Assembly (NCBI GenBank): GCA_032622095.1 | Contig: CP136067.1 | Coordinates: forward strand, 63,128,893 to 63,192,892 | Direction: 5' to 3' | Source of the DNA: Siphonodentalium dalli | Taxonomy: Eukaryota; Mollusca; Scaphopoda; Gadilida; Siphonodentaliidae | Length of the DNA stretch: 64,000 nt | In this document: one piece after another, positions 36,973-49,668 of the stretch | Numbering within the stretch: position 1 is the first letter of the stretch | Layout: every line of letters starts with the position of its first letter | Position numbers and translations under genes: made by a program | The notes under the pieces: generated by a model | What the model saw: the letters and a program-made list of their open reading frames with translations, nothing else | Told to the model about the DNA's origin: nothing | The model's database searches: none

Positions 36973-37070
36973 TTGAGCCAAGAAGAATTGGAATGTATGC
37001 TGAAGAATCTCATAGTAGATACACATGTTACAACATATCATATGGAACGGAAACCAGAGAACAGGTTGCT
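36973..37070 (+). CDS. Exon B: fibrinogen-like module, middle strand
   Basis: A 98-bp exon with acceptor TTTCTTCCATCAG and consensus donor GTGAGT, phase 1 in and phase 0 out. It encodes EPRRIGMYAEESHSRYTCYN followed by ISYGTETREQVA. In CNTNAP-type modules this part is the I-x-Y-x-x-x-x-E-Q-L-x-A-L stretch before the next Cys. Spliced to exon C the product reads EQVAALVQAS...C, which fits that pattern. Frame is maintained from exon A and into exon C. Confidence 0.7.
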
Positions 37071-38206
37071 GTGAGTTGTGTGATAATTATACATAGGCTA
37101 ACAATGGGCTGTCATCGGTTAATACTCCCACTCTTGGTATGATATTCCAATATTTAATACAACCATATGTGAAGTGTACTAAAGCATATTAAAAGGCCCA
37201 AAAGTGAACCATGATCCATTTGGATCAGTATACTATTAATGTCCACAAGCGTCAAGACTGCTCCCCTCATACTCATCATTCATTCAAATATCTTGAAAAT
37301 GTTTATCTGTTCAACTTCCTTGATTTAAACAATATTTATTTGCCCCAATTAATATTACATTTATGATGAACAACATTTTGATGATGGAAACATGAGTAGA
37401 ATAGAAAAGTGGAAGAGGATCTAGTAGCAAGCAGATATCTGCTTTTGTTGAGCTATCTCCTCAAAGAAGTAGAAAGATTGTAGAAATCAAGAAAGCGCAA
37501 ATGGTAAGTGGCCGAGTTCGAGAAACAATAGGTTTAAGAAATGATGGTATATTAAAATTATGATGTACAGATGAGTTTACAATATGTGTTGAAAGGATAA
37601 CTTCCTTGTCCTAATTGAATCAGAACATCATTAAAACAACACATATTCGCAATTCTACCAAATAAAACATAATGAGACAACTGAAACTCACAAATCCAGA
37701 ATTGCTGGATCACTGTATATCCCAGTCGTTACAGCGGTAGGCTATAATATTGTGCGGGTATCTTGCAGCATGTATAAATAAACAAATAAAAGCGATGTAC
37801 ATATTTGTTTGCATGAGGTCTACTCTCTATTAAACCCCGACCCCAGATATGGGGTCCTAAATATAGTAACGGGATATATCTGTCACAGATATCTTGCCCA
37901 CTGAACTATATGGTATATCCCATTCTAAGTAGAAAGGGTTAAAAAACACCTGTGTTGAAAACAGTACCAAAATTCTATGGTAAGTTTTATCATGGTTCCT
38001 CTATAAATCTCTGATAGGCAAATAGGCCCATCTTAATCCTCCATGATCAGACCACGTGATCTCCACTTTTGACAGATAATTCTTCCTTTCCCCCCTTTCT
38101 ACTCTCATAGAGATGAGTTTACTTTATTTTTGTTTATACAACATTATTTCCTTTGATAATTATTGATTTTGTGAAGTTGACACAATGCGCTTGCGTATTT
38201 TATAGC

Positions 38207-39439
38207 TAGGGGTGTAACGATATGGGGCATGTCAATGTTTATCGTGATACAGAGGTCACGATACGATACGTATCATGTTTTCACTTATCTAAATTATAGT
38301 GTTATTGCCGAGTCTTCATACGAACTGTATACACTGATATATAGCGAAAACGAAAAGTGGGTATGCTTGGACGGCTATGTGAGTCATCAATTCGCTAAAA
38401 TGTGTGTAGTACATGCTCATCAAAACTGTTTTTGTTGCAACTTGTACAACAATTGTTTAATGTATTGTATAAGAAGAAATAATACTAATTAAAACCTCGT
38501 CGATGTATCTACTATAGGTGGTATCACACCATTCCAGGAAGTATTTAGGTGCCGACATTGAGCCCATTGTTGCCCTGCATTGTCTGAACAAAATTAATTA
38601 CAGAAAATACAAATGCTACCAATTGACCAATGAAGAACGCCGACTCCGTGTTTCTCTCAGTAAATGTGAAATTGACAGTTAAATCAGATGGGCTTCATAT
38701 TATAATTCATGTCAAGTTGTCAACTAATCGGGAACTGGGAGAGTTCATTGTCGCTTGACAAGTTTAAACTGGAAAGTTTGACGATTGCTCAGCAACCTCA
38801 GTGGGCCAATGTACAGAGTACAGTGTTCAGTGTTGACATGTCGACATGATGAAAAAGATATAGATTGATATGGTTTTGGTTGAGACTACAGTGGCTGCAT
38901 CACTCTGGTTAACAGTGAAAATAAATTGTACCAATACGAACAAGACAGACATCAAAGGTTTGCCACCGACTATAAACGACAGGTTATTAACAAAGTCGCT
39001 CAATTGCTACATGACGTCACATGTACTATTGAAATAGGTCATTTACATTGAGGTCACTCAGGTCAGGCTTCAATCAGTGTTTCACTGTCGACTGATTGTT
39101 CTATTAATACAGTGTGTTTCATGAAGATGGCCTCGGATTGGATATACCCACGCAAATTGATACAATACAGTCTGTTGGCTTTATACTCCGTGATAAATTG
39201 GGAATGGTTATCATGTGTATTATTAATTGCGAGGCTTATAGCTGGGGATAACCGTAACTTTATGTTAAGATACTGATTCAAAGTTGACCTTTTTCTTTCG
39301 TGGTGACTGCTGCTTACCTGCAAATGTAATAACCTGTGGTTTGTGTATCCAGATATCGTTTGAACACCCGTATCGATGACCGTATCGTCAGTGATGTATC
39401 GCTGACACATCGATACATTGATATATTGTTACACCCCTA
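38207..39439. mobile_element. Non-autonomous hAT-type element, TSD TTTATAGC
   Basis: Termini TAGGGGTGTAAC and GTTACACCCCTA enclose 1233 bp, with identical 8-bp flanks TTTATAGC at 38199-38206 and 39440-39447. Subterminal sequence is rich in CGATAC words (left: CACGATACGATACG; right: GACACATCGATACATTG). Internal open frames carry no recognised domain. A splice-like frame near 38525-38680 lies inside this element and is not counted as an exon. Confidence 0.93.
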
Positions 39440-39944
39440 TTTATAGCATTTTTATCTTATCTTAATACGGCTTTGTGTGGACAAAATGTTCCGCTTCATA
39501 TATAATTAAGCACAATCTTTGTCCATATTTTTAATAGAGCCGATAAAAATGGTAATGTCCTGCATGAGATCTGTCGCCGATGGAAAATAAATAGGTGCCA
39601 TTTGGATAATGACTAAAGACGCTCATTGCTTATTTATAGCATGCAATCTATTGCATAACTTATTCTATTGTCCAACACGATTCCATGTGCAACAGGATGT
39701 GAAATAATGGCAGCACGAAATTAGTTGACTTAATTTTGTTTGTCTCGCGGCGTTGCCGTTCAAATATTTACTTTACTATGACAGTCGTCATCTTGAGTAA
39801 AATTGAAGGGAGCAATATTTCACTATTGTGAAATAATAACATAATATGCATAAATCACGAATGTAAATTACACTTGTTAAAATTTATCAACTTAATATTA
39901 TGTTAATTGATATAGGTGGAAACCAAGGTTATTTGACGGGCTTC

Positions 39945-42900
39945 CTTTATCAAAAAAACATGTTTACTGCAAACATTTGCTGCAAAGCCTTCTCGCAAAT
40001 TTGCCGCAAACCTTGCAGCTGTGAACTTTTATCATGCAAATTAAGTTTGCGGCAAACATCCTCAAATTTGCTGCAACGGTTACCACGAAATAATTTGCAT
40101 GGTAAAAGTTGCTGCAAACTTTTACCATGAAATTATGTCACGGCAAACTGTGCAGAAAATTTGTGGAACATTTGCCACAAACTAATTTGCATGATAAACA
40201 TTTGTTGCAACTTCGCAGCAGATAATTGTTTGCGGAAAGCGTGCAACAAATTACTCAGCTTCCTGCATACTCAGTGCATCCAACTCTGGAGCTAATTGAG
40301 GTGAATTTCAAACAAATGTATAATACAAGAATATAGACCAAAGAAAAATAAAGGTTTGGGTCAAGTTACATGTCAGAAAAATTGGGGCCATTATAGAAAA
40401 GGCTTGAAATATCATTTTTTTAATTTGACATTCTTATGATTTTTCGTCTCTCAATGCAAGATTTTGATAACATTCAGTTATGATTTTCTTTGTATATAAA
40501 GCTGTAATAAACACAATATGCTTTGACAGATACCAGACAGTCAGTCCATTCTGAATTTCTGAGACATTAACATTATTTTTCAACAAAAATCTTGACACCA
40601 TGAAAATCTTCGGCTGTGCAGGAATAAGCTGGGAGGAAAAGGGAAACCCGAACCACAAACATTTTTGGGTATAGTTATAGCATTTTAATGTCAGACTAGG
40701 AAGAATGTGTGCTGGTCAACATATGGCCTGTAAATTTATGCCCAGGATAACAGTGGATAACAGAATACAGAAATAACGATGCACCATTTAAATAATGATT
40801 GTATTTTATATAAAATAATTCAATTGCAATATTGTTCTACGTCTATAACTCTACTCTGGCTATGACCGTACATAGAGATCATATTCCACCAGTTGATTTT
40901 GAAAACATATGGAAACTTTTTGATGTTCTGACCTAGCTGTTCTGTTGGGGAACTTCATATGCGTTATATATGTACATGTACCTAGACTAATATCTACTGG
41001 AACTTGGATTCTGAACTTTCAGAAGCAGCATGTCGATCAGCAATCTGCGAAAATGGTCACGTAATTGAATATGACATATTGTACCGTCATTGTAATACCA
41101 TGTACCAGTAGTAGTAGTGCATGCAAAGTTAGTTGTTTCATTGTATTACTACTAGTATGCAGTTGAACTTGATGTAGGATCTGTAACATGAACGGTTTTA
41201 AAAGAATCTTCCTTCAAGTTTAAATGACCTTAAAGCCACATGGCAGTTTGTGCTCCAAAATATGAATAATATTATTCGCTTTTGAATTTTTCCCGGTATC
41301 GAAATAGGTCGATAAATATCTTAACTACCTTTCTATGAGCATTCTGTAACCCTAAAAGATGCATTGAAGTAATGAAAATTGCAACTGTGAACAAGGTGTT
41401 TGGGTCCCAAACAAAAAAGCAGCCATTTGCATGACATGGAACAGAAAAAAGCTTTCCGTGTTATTCTATTCCTTATATGGTAGCAATAGAGAGCGTTTGT
41501 CTGACTTCGGGTGAAAAATTGAAAACGCCTGGAAAATGGTTGTGACTTTGGTAAGTGTTTTTCAAAGCATATGAAGCTGGCATACCAAGATTTCATGTAT
41601 TTATCGATCTATAGTATCCGTCCCTCCAAATTACGCAGACAAAATTTGAGGTTCAAATGAGCCATGTCCGTTTAATCTTCATCAAGTTCCATGGCTTCAA
41701 TGTATGATCCCTGGCAAAATCAATTCAACTTATTCAAGGGCAGTCACATGCACTGCAGTGGCATCACCATCATGCAGAACTCGACTCACACTCACAGGTC
41801 AGGTAATTTAGGACGCAAACATGGCATTTCATGGTTGATCAACTGAATCCGAATCTCACTGAGTCCATGGTCATTGAATTTTCCTACCCAGTCTCCACTG
41901 TTCATCCCATTCCAAATCGGCGAGCTTGTCGCTTTCCGTGTCAAGACACCATTTCACTTTGAAGTTTGAGTTGAAATTTGGATGTATTGTAAACAGTACT
42001 AAATTAGCCTTTACATAATAATGATCAAGAATGATTACCGTATTCCAATTTTAAAGTTTTACGATGTGCATATACACTATTCTTCTGTCATAATAATCAT
42101 ATTCCATTTAAGAAATAAATACACGGTGTAGAGGTGTGTATGGTCAAGTTGTACCACAAAAAACTGATTGTAGGACGACGCATTTTCTTTTGTAATATGA
42201 CTGAAAGTTTCTGGTCATAATTCGACTGAATAGTCAATGAAATACTGTGCTTTTTCGGTCTCAGGTGAGAAAACATTTCGTGGTGTAATTCTTGTTGGGC
42301 GTACTCGATTTCTTTGCACGGAGTACTCTGGTAATTTGTTTGCGTAAATAATCGTTGTGATTGGTTAAAAAAGGATGTGTTTTCAGAGGCGCCCGTGCCT
42401 TTCATTTAAATTGTACAGGAAACACGATTGCGGTCATTTCTGTGTTGTTGGGACAACATGAATATGATCATCGACTATGGACCATTTTCCTTACACAAAG
42501 CGATCTAAATGATCTAGTTTACTAAACTAATCTTATTTCCCTTCTGGTGAACAAACACTTTCAGTTTCAACTTGATTCCGAAATATCGAATATGATCGAG
42601 ATTCGAATCAACGAATGCACAGCCCGGCCCCATGGAAAATACAATTTTACCGATTTATTTTGTCATTTAATATACTTATTAAGTTCTTTGGTCGTAACAT
42701 ATATCAATATACCATAACATCATCTGGACCATATTCATTGGCAACCAAACTGCTTTCAAGCGACAAATCGCAAGATTGTCAAGATGTAGCAAAATTCAAA
42801 GGGTTACGGGTGCGGGTGTACTCAGTTGATGCCCCGTTTGCGCGGAGTTAGAAACGACGGGAAAAGTCGCGTGCGGCGATCTGAATAAACCAATTTTTTT

Positions 42901-43432
42901 CGTGGTACAATTGGAAAAAGTAGAATTGTACCACAAAACTGGAACGAGATAGCCATGGTAACTCGGGCCACTGGCCAATCAGGACATGGCTTTTAAGCAT
43001 AGTTAGGCAGGGTCGTATTACAAATAATCATATTCCTCAATGTTCCCTCAAGTTCAACAGATCCACTGATTGCACGCGGCGGTTTTCAATTTAAAAAATA
43101 GTCTGCACAAATTTCACCTGTTTGAAAAAGTGGCTTGCGAAAAGAAACTGATCATTTTCTTATGGGTATTTTGCATGATCGGGATTATTTCTACACATGG
43201 TGCATACTAACAGTGATTTACGTTGGAATTATATTAATAACTCAGATATATCTAAAATGTCGCACATTTTGTCTGACTCAATTCCATATTCAAGTTTGGT
43301 CACTTTCGATTTCAAAGGGCACACCCCACGATATATTTGTTTTGTTTGCATGATTATAAACCCAGGATTGCGACAACAAAGCTATTCGACAAAAGAACTG
43401 ATAAAGCCACATGGGGTATTATAATTTTTTAG
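39945..43432 (-). mobile_element. Left copy of about 3-kb TTTGC/GCAAA element (inverted pair)
   Basis: The outer end (TTTATCAAAAAAACATGTTTAC, then dense TTTGCNGCAAA-like words to about 40250) corresponds in reverse complement to the outer end of 53712-56692. The inner end (CCACATGGGGTATT near 43410-43425) corresponds to AATACCCCATGTGGC at 53717. Many blocks match in between, for example CTCAGCTTCCTGCATACTCA near 40257 and CAGTCTCCACTGTTCATCCC near 41889. No intact ORF is shared. It contains a small hairpin (GTGGTACAATT / AATTGTACCAC, 42901-42934). Confidence 0.85.
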
Positions 43433-43544
43433 ATTAGATTATTTATTGGTAATGATACAACTATCTATACAATTTCATACAAAAGTCATGTTACATGATT
43501 ATGGATGGAACTGCGGTCAACATTAAGATACAGCTATTAATCGA

Positions 43545-43830
43545 CCCTCCTTAACGAGGTTGACATGCGGTATGACCGCGGTGTAATACCGCGGCCATGC
43601 GGTGAAATACCGCGGTCAGTCGGTCACCCGCGGTATTGAAACCGCGAAATATCGCGAACAACCGCATGGTCGCGGTTGAGTTTTTGGTACCGTGGTGACC
43701 TGTGGTATCGACCGCGGTCATGCATTTCATGGTCATGCATTTCATGACCACGGTACTGCGTTTCGTTACCGGTGTTGACTTTACAATAAAGAATTTCATG
43801 ACCGTGGTTGTCTAACACTAATAATTTCTT
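43545..43830. repeat. CCGCGGT-rich palindromic repeat block
   Basis: Over about 280 bp the words CCGCGGT, ACCGCGG, CGCGGT and near-variants recur at least ten times in both orientations. There are also two adjacent CATGCATTTCATGG(T/A)CATGCATTTCATG units near 43720-43750. GC content is far above the surroundings. It abuts the inner end of the left inverted copy. No gene. Confidence 0.75.
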
Positions 43831-44829
43831 GAATGCACAAGCCGGCGATAGAAAACTACACAGTTATTATGTGCACCTAATCGAGATTTAAATATAATAA
43901 AATGACTATCTTATTATTTTATATGTTGAATTTCTTTAATATATTTTCGACACTAACAATTACATAATTATACTTTTATTTTTACTAGATTATCACATAT
44001 AAGTTCCGCATATCGCATTCAACTTGTTCAGGTACTTTTCTCGGAAGCTCTTGCGGTAATAGTATAGGACTTCAAATGTGAAGGCCATTCAATAATTCTC
44101 CAATTAAGACAAAATAATTTATTCAGAATAAAAAAATGGCTATAATATTCCGCCGGTCATGATGTTTCAGCCAAAACTGCAAATCACGTCGGACACTCTT
44201 GACGTAAGTACAACCTTTCATCAACTGGCACTGTCATGTCAAGCGCCCCCAAATAATCGCTTGCGGTCGTGGATACCTGCTTCACTGCTAGTAGCAATTA
44301 ATATATAATAGCTAGTTTGCACGTGTTGTACGTCTCTCCTGCATATTTTAATACGTGATTTTATCTTTTTTTGAAACTTCGACCCTGAAGTATGTATACC
44401 TACAAATGATTCTTAGGCCTAAGAAAAATATGTGTGCTTCCCCTACATGTATATAACCATACCAACCGTCTATAAGAACCCCTCCCTGGGATTTTTTTCT
44501 ATCGTGACGTCGTGACTAAATAAAAGATTTACTATACATATACATTTGTGACTACAGCTAAATTCAATTATGTGTAGTTTACGGCCTTTGGATTGGCTTT
44601 GATGTGACGCCTAATTATGAGGCACCGTATGCAGAGTTGTGCGGCTTGACGTAATTGACATTTCAATTCGGTTGCTGATTGGTTGACTGCAACTCCTGCT
44701 TTGTGTCTGAGACACACCGTGATCGATCGGACAGGAATTACTTTGAGATAATTAATTTTGGTCCAGAATTGGAATACGTTGAGATTGAACAATATGTGTC
44801 TCGGAGTGTCTGCTTGTTTGCGCATGCAT

Positions 44830-45200
44830 GGTATGTGGGCCCTTGCATTCATCATATGTATGCATGTCAACCCAGTATGAGAACACAATATTTTTTGGGT
44901 CCCAAAAGAATAAGAAGGCAGTTGCACTGTTTGCACGGCATGACACAGATAAGATCGTTCCGTGTTAGTCTATTTCCGATATGGTAGACATAAAGAGCGT
45001 TTAATTCGTGCAAAAAATTGAAAACAGCTGGAGAATGGTTGTGACCATGAAACGTATTTGTTAGAGCACATGAAGCCGGAATGTCAATATTTCGTGTAAT
45101 TGTCAACCTATCTTATACCTCCTTCCAAATTACGTAGATGGAATTTGGAAGCTCAAATGAGCCTGTGCATGTCCGTTTAATTACGACAGTTACAAAAAAA
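44830..45200 (+). repeat. Direct partial copy of the 41.33-41.75 kb segment
   Basis: TTTTGGGTCCCAAA, GCAGTTGCA...TGGCATGACA-type blocks, TTCCGTGTTA, ATATGGTAGACATAAAGAGCG, AAAAAATTGAAAAC and CTCAAATGAGCC...ATGTCCG run in the same order and orientation as near 41395-41670. This shows that part of the large element exists in a further copy between the two arms. Confidence 0.65.
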
Positions 45201-48200
45201 TCTGCTGAGGCAGCATACAGCTGACCAAACTTGAGTTGTCGCTGACTGACAGTCCACTCGAACTGAAGGCGAAAGCAGTAGCAATATCTATACATGCACA
45301 TCAAAGAGATTGCACGTTGCGTAATCCATGCTTTGTCACCCTGTGGCAAAACTACCTGCGCTCGTTCTGTAATTACAAACTAGGTCAAGGGCATGCATGA
45401 GCTATATATATTGCAGGTTGACATTATGCTGTTTTTTTGGAGGTACATGCACATGCTTGTCCCGTCTTAATTTTTTTATGCACGGCTGTCACAGAATTAT
45501 TTCAGTATCATCATGTTTAATAATTAATTTATCACTGATCAGATGGCGCATTAAATTGTCTGTTTGCTTTCCTTGAATTTGCGCATGCCAAAAAAAAAAA
45601 TAGATTCACAGAGCTGTTGAAACATTCTAGAATTAATTTCTGTCTGCTCAATATATGAATAAAATGTATGTTAAGGGTCAGACGCACGTTTTGTCAAAAT
45701 TACCTGGTATTTCAAAATGGATTTTCTATTTCCTGGTATTTCAAAATGGATTTTCTCAAAATCTGCCGGTCAGGAATTTCTTCGTGAAATTTGGTACATT
45801 CGATTATTGTGAGTGACACAATATTTAAGAACCATTGGGTATAATCTCATTTACTTTACTTTTATGGCCTGGACAATATTTAAAATTTCACTGTTTTCAA
45901 TTATCAAGAACTCCTGCAAAATATTTTATTTTTCCAAAGTGCAGTCCATGCTATATCTCTGATATCTCAAGATCATGGGAGGAGACTTAATTCTTGATTC
46001 GTGAAATATAATGATTATTTTCATTTAAAAAGGCAACTACCATAAATATTTTTTTTAATTTGGGAATTTTCATGTCATGTCTGTTGATCAATGAACAATT
46101 GTGCTGAGATGAGTTTTGGATACATCCTGGTTATTTTCTTACAGGATAAGAATACAGAGTGTTTGTGTGGATGCCTGGACGGTCGGAAAACAGCTCATAA
46201 ATTTTTATCACCGTTTTTCTTGCTAGTGTTTTTTCAACATAATTTGATCGAAAAGCGAACAATTGCCGTGCCAGGTCTAATTAAACCTGGAAAAATATAT
46301 ATGTACCGCTTGAATATTGTTTTTTTTTTCATGAAATGTGGACTTTTCCCACGTCAATCCACATATACGCGAATGGTACTATGTTTTCTGCAACCGCATT
46401 ACCGTGTGTATCCTTCTCCCTAATGTTACACATATCAGCTGGATTCACAATCATAAATAGCAACATTGAGTCAATGGTCAACGCTCAAATAACAGCTTTA
46501 AATACTGATCACCTGATATTTTAAACAAGTTCAGGGGTGGTTTTGGTAAGATATTTTCAAACAACAAAATACTGAAAACTAATATTGCGTAATAGTATAT
46601 TCCAGTTGCAAGTTGACGACTGAAGTAATTTGAACAAATTGGCTACAAAGACACCGGTTTGGATAGTGCTGAAAAAATCCAGAAATATGACTACTATTTA
46701 TACCGCAATGATATCATTTAAGTTTCTGCATTACATTCAATAATTTACCATCACGCTAAATGAAAATACCATACACTGTGTGGCAAAACATTAATTCTTG
46801 TGTTGCATGCCCAAACTTATTATTTTTGGGCCCGACTGTAAACAGAAATTCCGAACTTTTAAAGACGTAAATCATTTAGTTTTACTTGCGTTGCAATGAC
46901 CTATAAATCCTCCAGATGGATCTGTTTTAATGATATGTGTAACTTAAAAGATATTTAACTACATACTTGTATATTACTAATACATATTTTACCTACTAGG
47001 TGGTTATCGTCTTGGGTTGGTTTGGTGGTTGCGGCCATTTTGACAGCCATTTCATGACAGCGATTTTATTATTCTGATCATGTCACTATATTCGCTCTCG
47101 TATCCACATTTCACATATTAAACTTGGTATAACTGCGTAATGCGTATGACTAGATTAGACAAAATAGAAGAGCAAAATACGACCATATCGTTGACAACCA
47201 GTTATGGGGGTAGGTTTATGTTTGTAGAAGTTTTGACCACTTATGATATGCATACTCGCTAATTCTGCCTATTATAGTGATGGAGTGGTGTCTGTGCAGT
47301 TTTTAAAATAGATAGCTTGCGTCTATGTTTTGAGAAGCCCGAGAAATCCGACATCGCATACAAGAGGTTGCCTTCAAAATCGTCATTGTTTTGGCACAGT
47401 GTTTTATTTCATATCATATCTGCGAAATTCATTCTAAGTTTCCCTTTGAATGGGTGTCTTTGGTTTGAGAATTATGTATCGAACAATATTGATTTGTATG
47501 TTTCGACTGAAAAATTGTTACAGCATCCAATTATTTTACCAGGTACCAAACTCTCTCTCTCTCAGATCATTATTAAGTAAATTTTCCCAAGGGAGCACCT
47601 GACCATAATGGTACTTGTGGTAGCCTGTAAATCTGCCAGCTGCATGTATCTTTTGCAGTAATCATTTACAAAATCAAAATAAATTTTTATTGCTGCCAGG
47701 TCCGCAACCTGCGATTCAAAATGCCAATATATTAATCAAAATATTTCCTGATTAATTAGAACACTCTTGAATCAATCTTGAGCCCATAGTTCTGCATGTA
47801 TTGTTCCGGCACATTGTCATCTACAGAAACACACCTTTCCCGATTATGTTGGGGAAAACAGTCGTGAAAATTTGCAGTGGCAGTTCTGTGATGAGCACTA
47901 TATACATACAATTGTGGGGTGTGAAAAGATTAGAGTTCAGTATTCTATAAATATTCATACAAAACGGCTCAGATTTTGTATGTTTTAAGCTATTTGGTAT
48001 GGGTAGGTATTTTCTGCTACCAATTATATAAACTCTCCTACTAACATGCAATTATATCTCTTTGTTGCCCGTGCATGATGTAGCATAAATATATCCACAT
48101 GATATAATACAAGCAGAATATAGCAAAATATACATTAAAATATATGCATTTAATGACCAATTAATGTTCACTTTGACTATATGGCACTATGATAAACACA

Positions 48201-48295
48201 GTAGAGATGAAAATACATGCCGTTTCTATCAGCTACACGGCAGGATGACCCCATGGTGTGACTGATTTGTGATATAGTTACCTCGATACTTCCAG

Positions 48296-48407
48296 GCACT
48301 TGTACAAGCCTCAATGAGTTGTCACCAAGTGTTGTGGGCCACCTGTCTCAACTCACCTGTCACAGATATGGTGCGTTACAAGACGTGTGCAGGTCAAAGA
48401 ATCCCGG
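48296..48407 (+). CDS. Exon C: fibrinogen-like module, Cys-rich strand
   Basis: A 112-bp exon with acceptor CTCGATACTTCCAG and perfect donor GTAAGT, phase 0 in and phase 1 out. The product starts ALVQASMSCHQVLWATCLNS and continues VRYKTCAGQRIP. The A-L-x-x-x-S-x-x-C-x-x-x-(x)3-C pattern matches the segment after E-Q-L in CNTNAP-type modules, which precedes the CxCG part. Its phase-1 end matches the start of a D-type exon like the one at 8441. No following D-type exon was found before the window ends. It lies in the spacer between the two large inverted copies. Confidence 0.7.
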
Positions 48408-48752
48408 GTAAGTCTGCCAAAATGCATCACATGGAATGTTGTGTTTTGTTAATCTTGCTTGTCCATCAGAACGAATCATGACTATTTCAGAGCAGAGGAG
48501 ATGTTCACTATTTCTGAAATTAGACAAATGTATAAATAGTAATTTAATGAAGTGTAAATGATTTTACTGAAATGAGTTTATTAGGCGGTGTGTACAGATA
48601 TTAGAGAAATTAAATCTTTCTTTACAAAATAGTCATTTCCTTATGAAGTATTCAATGGTCGTTTTGTTGAACTTAATATCACAACATTTCACACCAATGA
48701 ATAGGTATCATTCTGCACTTGTATCATATTTTCATCTGTCTGCTCATTTTTA

Positions 48753-49665
48753 GCTCAATTTGACAAAGTCAAGTTTGAGCTATTGCCATTGGCTGGCATC
48801 CATCTTCTGTAGGGATGGGACGTTATATCGATTCTTCGATATATATAGGATCTTCAACGAGTTATGTTGGAATATAAGATTTTATGAAACGAGTCGTAGA
48901 CGAGTTGTGAATCAAATTTATGAAACGAGTTTGATAAAATTTATATCCCAGCATAACGAGTTGAAGATCTTGTATATCACATGAAAACTAGAGCTTTATG
49001 CCTTTTTAACAAATCAAAATCCTTAAATTAAAAGAAGCTGAAAAATGCATGCAAAATGCATACATTTACAGCATTGGCTGAGACGACAGTATTGCATGCT
49101 CTGGCTGGCGATGAAAAAGATAGTCCCCAATTTGCCTCTTTTTGTGTCTATTGTCATGAGAGCTCAAAGTTTAGGTAACAGTAACAGTCCAATTCTCGAC
49201 CATGGTGATGGTGATACTAGAATATTTCCAATGATCCTATCCATTCTGATCCTACATTCCAGCTTAATATAAGAAGATTTATTAGCCCAAAGGTCAGAAA
49301 CCTGTGCATGCTTAAATGCCTATCTTTTTTTGGGTAGAACCATAGGTTTAAATGTATCGTAATATGTACCGTATCGTGATCTACATATCATGATACATAT
49401 CATATCGCGACACTGCTGTATCATCCCATCCCTTTATACCTTTATACGTGCATCCATGTGTGATCCATCAACAATTTTCTTTGGCACACTCTACACACCA
49501 CATCCGATCGTACACACCACATCCGATCGCCCTCAAACTTCATATGGATCTTCTGGGTGATCTCTAGATGGGAGCCATCAAGTTATTCCAATATTCGTTA
49601 AAAAATATGTCATCCAGCAGCCATCTTGGATTTTACTTTTGAATTCACCCTGCAGCCCATATTTA
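48753..49665 (+). repeat. Gene-poor repeat starting with TAGCTCAA hairpin
   Basis: TAGCTCAA...TTGAGCTA (about 48752-48783) forms a hairpin at the start. After an inserted element (48810-49433) the sequence resumes with units like CACCACATCCGATCG, CTTCATATGGATCTTCTGGG, TGATCTCTAGATGGGAGCCATCAAG and CATCTTGGATTTTACTTTT. The last blocks are shared with the array at 63470-64000, so the same family is present twice. Confidence 0.6.
48804..49449. mobile_element. Small nested element with AGGGATGGGA termini
   Basis: TAGGGATGGGAC (48810) is mirrored by ATCCCATCCCT (ending 49433), with CGATA/GTATCG words in the subterminal regions, similar to the 38.2-kb hAT-type element. GCATCCAT occurs just outside both ends (48796-48803 and 49450-49457) and could be an 8-bp target duplication, with a few extra bases on each side of the termini. 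Likely hAT-type, but the exact ends are uncertain. Confidence 0.55.
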
Positions 49666-49668
49666 TTA

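Larger units (their letters stand above)
37071..48295 (+). other. Intron between exons B and C (11.2 kb)
   Basis: Begins GTGAGT and ends TCGATACTTCCAG. It holds one hAT-type element, the left arm of the large inverted repeat and palindromic repeats. The stretches 37150-38190 and 45400-48250 hold no recognisable gene; a short direct repeat (CCTGGTATTTCAAAATGG) lies near 45703 and 45732. Confidence 0.65.

Noticed and set aside
35925-37950. AAAGGGTTAA at two places (35930 and 37938) as piggyBac-type ends.
   Set aside because: The opposite ends lack matching inverted CCCTTT termini, so no bounded TTAA element could be shown.
38525-38682. Open frame containing KYLGADIEPIVALHC and NYRKYKCYQ, first considered as an exon between B and C.
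   Set aside because: It lies inside the hAT-type element 38207-39439, and B and C already join in frame without it.
46145-46200. Acceptor-like CTTACAG followed by DKNTECLCGCLDGR, resembling the CxCG segment of exon D.
   Set aside because: It precedes exon C rather than following it, cysteine spacing differs, and no donor supports an exon.
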